From the NCBI GenBank assembly GCA_002363095.1, contig DEWC01000056.1, positions 1 to 8,704 on the forward strand: a DNA stretch of 8,704 nt, read 5' to 3'. The notes below the pieces were generated by a model that worked only from the letters and a program-made list of their open reading frames with translations, searched no databases and was not told the DNA's origin. Positions 6,889 through 8,704 of the stretch are shown here, piece after piece; the first letter of the stretch is position 1, and the number at the start of each line of letters is the position of its first letter. Origin of the DNA: Ruminococcaceae bacterium UBA3220. GTDB lineage: Bacteria > Bacillota > Clostridia > Oscillospirales > Acutalibacteraceae. The position numbers were made by a program, and so were the translations under genes.

Positions 6889-7287
6889 ATGACTATTGCA
6901 CTTATTGCCGAAGATGCAAAAAAGGAACTTATGGTACAGTTTTGTATTGCGTATTGCGGTGTACTTAACCACCACAGTATTATAGCGACAAGTTCTACGG
7001 CAAAAACTGTCTCCGAAGCGACCGGACTGTCGGTTACCGGTTTTTTAGGAGGCTCGCAGGGCGGTACTCAGCAAATTGCGTCCAGAATCGGATACGATGA
7101 AATTGATATCGTCTTGCTGTTCAGAGACACAAACAACATAAAGGGCCCCTCGGAGGACTGTAACGAGTTGTTGCGCCTTTGTGATATACATAATATCCCC
7201 GTTGCCACCAATATTGCGACTGCCGAGGTGCTTATTCACGGGCTTGAACGCGGAGACCTTGACTGGCGCGAAATCTTAAAATCCTAA
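6889..7287 (+). CDS. Methylglyoxal synthase-fold protein with altered catalytic residues
   Basis: The protein is clearly of the MgsA family (dihydroxyacetone phosphate to methylglyoxal plus phosphate). Family stretches include MTIALIAEDAKKELM, FLGGSQGGTQQI, LLRLCDIHNIPVATNIATAE and GLERGDLDWRE; 132 residues is normal for Bacillota MgsA. However, an ungapped alignment with E. coli MgsA (constant offset of 11) puts Glu8 at His19, Thr60 at the catalytic base Asp71, and Pro87 at His98. Ser65 becomes Gly54 and Gly46 becomes Ser35. Kept are Lys12 (Lys23), Thr34, Ser36 and Thr37 (Thr45/47/48), Gly55 (Gly66), Asp80 (Asp91) and Asp90 (Asp101), so much of the phosphate pocket survives. Methylglyoxal synthase activity is therefore doubtful. 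MGS-like domains act as allosteric ligand sensors in carbamoyl-phosphate synthetase, so a sensor role is possible. The frame is intact and follows the MinD-like gene by 25 nt. Confidence 0.85.
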   Translation: MTIALIAEDAKKELMVQFCIAYCGVLNHHSIIATSSTAKTVSEATGLSVTGFLGGSQGGTQQIASRIGYDEIDIVLLFRDTNNIKGPSEDCNELLRLCDIHNIPVATNIATAEVLIHGLERGDLDWREILKS

Positions 7288-7293
7288 ACTGCG

Positions 7294-7299
7294 AAAGGA
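7294..7299 (+). promoter_or_regulatory. Ribosome binding site of hisS
   Basis: AAAGGA lies 8 nt before ATG 7308 within the 20-nt gap after the MgsA-like gene. The gap is too short for a T-box leader or any other riboswitch, so hisS seems to be read through from upstream or from a promoter inside the preceding gene. Confidence 0.6.
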
Positions 7300-7307
7300 A
7301 AAGAAAA

Positions 7308-8615
7308 ATGTCCGAAATTAACCGTGCTATTAAGGGGACAAATGATGTTCTCCCGAAAGATTCGCACAAAATTCAATTTTTGGAAAAAACAATGCTCGAA
7401 ACGGCGAGACTTTTCGGTTTCAGAGAAATTCGCGTCCCCGTTTTTGAACATACAGAGGTTTTTTCGAGAAATGTCGGTGATACCACCGATGTTGTTCAAA
7501 AAGAAATGTATACATTTTTAGACAAAGGAGGTCGCTCTATAACGCTTCGCCCCGAGCTTACCGCCGGCGTAGTACGAAGCAGTATCGAACACGGGCTTAT
7601 CTATGACGCGCTTCCGCAAAAGGTTTGCTATATCGGCGGATGCTACCGTTATGAAAAGCCCCAAGCGGGAAGACTTCGTGAATTCCACCAATTCGGAATA
7701 GAATGCTTAGGAGCCGCCTCGCCTTCGGCAGACGCCGAAGTTATTTCGGTTGCACATCAGATACTTAATAAAATAGGCATTGAAAAAATATCGCTTCAAA
7801 TAAACTCGATTGGTTGCCCCGAATGCAGAAAGGATTATCAGGCGGCGCTTAAAGATTATTTTGAAAAGAATATCGATAAACTTTGCGACACCTGCAAGGA
7901 CAGACTGACAAGAAATCCCATGAGAATTCTTGACTGTAAATCTCCGGTTTGTTCAAAACTTGCCGAAAATGCGCCAAAGGTGATTGATTACCTGTGCGAT
8001 GACTGCAAAAAACACTTTGAAGGTGTAAAAGCGCATCTTGACAGCGCCGGGCTCAAATATACGGTAAATCCCCAAATCGTAAGAGGTCTTGACTATTACA
8101 CGAGAACGGTTTTCGAATTTATCTCGGGCGATATAGGAGCACAGTCAACGGTTTGCGGAGGCGGAAGATATGACGCATTAGTTGAGCAGATGGGCGGAAA
8201 CCCGACCCCCGCGCTCGGGTTTGGTATGGGCATTGAACGCCTTTTACTGCTCATCGAAAACAGCAACACACCGTTGCCCAAAGATAAAACCTGCGATTTA
8301 TATATTGCGCCTATGGGCGAAAAAGCGAGCATAAAGGCTACCGAAATTGCCAATAAAATCCGTTTCGACGGCTTTGAAGTTCAAACCGATTTATGCGGCA
8401 GAGGACTAAAAGCACAGATGAAATATGCAGATAAAATCAACGCAAAATTCACCCTTGTTTTAGGCGATAACGAGCTTGACACCAACACTGCTGAAATCAA
8501 GGATATGACAACCGGAACAAAAACCGGAACAAGTCTTGATAAAATAAATGACACTTTACTGTCTCTTGTTCTGAATTCGGCTTTGGAAAATGTTACGGAC
8601 TCAATTATTGAATAA
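7308..8615 (+). CDS. hisS: Histidyl-tRNA synthetase (HisRS)
   Basis: HisRS is a class II synthetase that attaches histidine to tRNA-His in the cytoplasm as a homodimer. The 435 residues are near the usual 420-430. Domains in order: catalytic core with N-terminal RAIKGTNDVLP (6-16) and TLRPELT (79-85), motif 2 GCYRYEKPQAGRLREFHQFG (111-130), an insertion domain (about 165-245), the histidine-specific HisA segment VRGLDYYTRTVFEF (258-271), in which Arg259 is the catalytic arginine, motif 3 ALGFGMGIERLL (302-313), and the C-terminal anticodon-binding domain (about 328-425). The insertion holds cysteine pairs CPEC (170-173), CDTC (193-196), CKSPVC (210-215) and CDDC (230-233), which suggest metal binding and are familiar from clostridial HisRS. 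All active-site residues in view are intact. aspS follows, a pairing common in Bacillota. Confidence 0.97.
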   Translation: MSEINRAIKGTNDVLPKDSHKIQFLEKTMLETARLFGFREIRVPVFEHTEVFSRNVGDTTDVVQKEMYTFLDKGGRSITLRPELTAGVVRSSIEHGLIYDALPQKVCYIGGCYRYEKPQAGRLREFHQFGIECLGAASPSADAEVISVAHQILNKIGIEKISLQINSIGCPECRKDYQAALKDYFEKNIDKLCDTCKDRLTRNPMRILDCKSPVCSKLAENAPKVIDYLCDDCKKHFEGVKAHLDSAGLKYTVNPQIVRGLDYYTRTVFEFISGDIGAQSTVCGGGRYDALVEQMGGNPTPALGFGMGIERLLLLIENSNTPLPKDKTCDLYIAPMGEKASIKATEIANKIRFDGFEVQTDLCGRGLKAQMKYADKINAKFTLVLGDNELDTNTAEIKDMTTGTKTGTSLDKINDTLLSLVLNSALENVTDSIIE

Positions 8616-8633
8616 GAAAGTATTATTAAATTA

Positions 8634-8640
8634 AGAGGTG
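8634..8640 (+). promoter_or_regulatory. Ribosome binding site deciding the TTG start of aspS
   Basis: AGAGGTG lies 6 nt before TTG 8647. The in-frame ATGs at 8662 and 8671 lack a comparable site at proper distance, so TTG is preferred. No terminator hairpin is seen in the 31-nt hisS-aspS gap. Confidence 0.6.
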
Positions 8641-8646
8641 TTTCCC

Positions 8647-8704
8647 TTGAAACTTGACAGAATGAACGGAATGAAGCGGACCGATTATTGCGGCACGCTT
8701 ACAA
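8647..8704 (+). CDS. aspS: Aspartyl-tRNA synthetase, N-terminal fragment (3' truncated by window edge)
   Basis: Only 19 codons are visible, reading MKLDRMNGMKRTDYCGTLT. The segment MKRTDYCGTL matches the very conserved start of bacterial AspRS (MKRTxYCGEL), which leads into the OB-fold anticodon-binding domain of this class II synthetase. The position right after hisS strengthens the call, because hisS-aspS is a common pair in Bacillota. The start is TTG by its ribosome binding site; initiation at ATG 8671 would give MKRTDYCG directly and cannot be excluded. Whether the enzyme is discriminating (Asp only) or non-discriminating (Asp/Asn) cannot be told from this fragment. Confidence 0.87.
   Translation, partial: MKLDRMNGMKRTDYCGTLT

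Noticed and set aside
7723..7740. Perfect 7-bp inverted repeat CTTCGGC/GCCGAAG with a 4-nt loop, terminator-like
   Set aside because: It lies inside hisS, encodes the conserved SPSADAEV stretch, and has no run of T after it; most likely a by-product of codon choice.
8511..8532. Short direct repeat ACCGGAACAA, two copies 12 bp apart
   Set aside because: It is in frame in the variable C-terminal part of hisS (TTGTKTGTSL); two short copies are not a meaningful repeat array.
8616..8646. Possible terminator or regulatory leader between hisS and aspS
   Set aside because: AT-rich 31 nt with no GC-rich stem or T-run; only the aspS ribosome binding site is supported.
8654..8659. TTGACA matching a sigma-A -35 box
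   Set aside because: It lies within the aspS coding start and no matching -10 box is seen at 16-18 nt spacing.

Overview
The window reads as one uninterrupted, plus-strand gene run from a low-to-mid-GC Bacillota genome, most likely a member of the Clostridia (Oscillospirales/Ruminococcaceae-like). This placement is an inference from the strong GGAGG-type ribosome binding sites, the clostridial order mreB-mreC-mreD-mrdA-(min)-mgsA, the hisS-aspS pair and the cysteine-rich HisRS insertion. No rRNA, tRNA, CRISPR array, insertion sequence or prophage is visible. No intergenic gap exceeds about 31 nt.

Layout: (1) 1-810, the 3' part of tsaD (tRNA t6A synthesis), cut by the window edge. (2) 820-1719, a YegS/DgkB-type lipid kinase. 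(3) 1751-6125, a complete rod-shape cassette of mreB, mreC, mreD and mrdA (PBP2). (4) 6141-6863, a MinD-like ATPase. (5) 6889-7287, a methylglyoxal-synthase-fold protein. (6) 7308-8615, hisS. (7) 8647 to the right edge, the first codons of aspS. Several neighbours are tightly spaced or overlapping (mreC-mreD 2 nt apart, mreD-mrdA sharing GTGA), which fits co-transcription and translational coupling.

MreB filaments, the MreC/MreD membrane proteins and the PBP2 transpeptidase form the core of the elongasome. The expected partner glycosyltransferase RodA is not encoded here. In many Clostridia the genes after mrdA are minC-minD-minE-rodA-mgsA. Here only a MinD-like and an MgsA-like gene remain, and both look altered. 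The MinD-like protein keeps its ATPase motifs but ends before the usual C-terminal membrane-targeting helix, and has no MinC or MinE beside it. The MgsA-like protein aligns without gaps to E. coli MgsA over its core, but the residues equivalent to His19, Asp71 and His98 are Glu, Thr and Pro, while most of the phosphate-pocket residues are kept.

The most interesting part of the window is therefore 6141-7287: a shape-operon tail in which a membrane-anchorless MinD relative and a probably non-catalytic methylglyoxal-synthase-fold protein sit together. It could be a repurposed regulatory pair linking metabolism to cell-wall growth, or simply decay. The sequence alone cannot decide between these.
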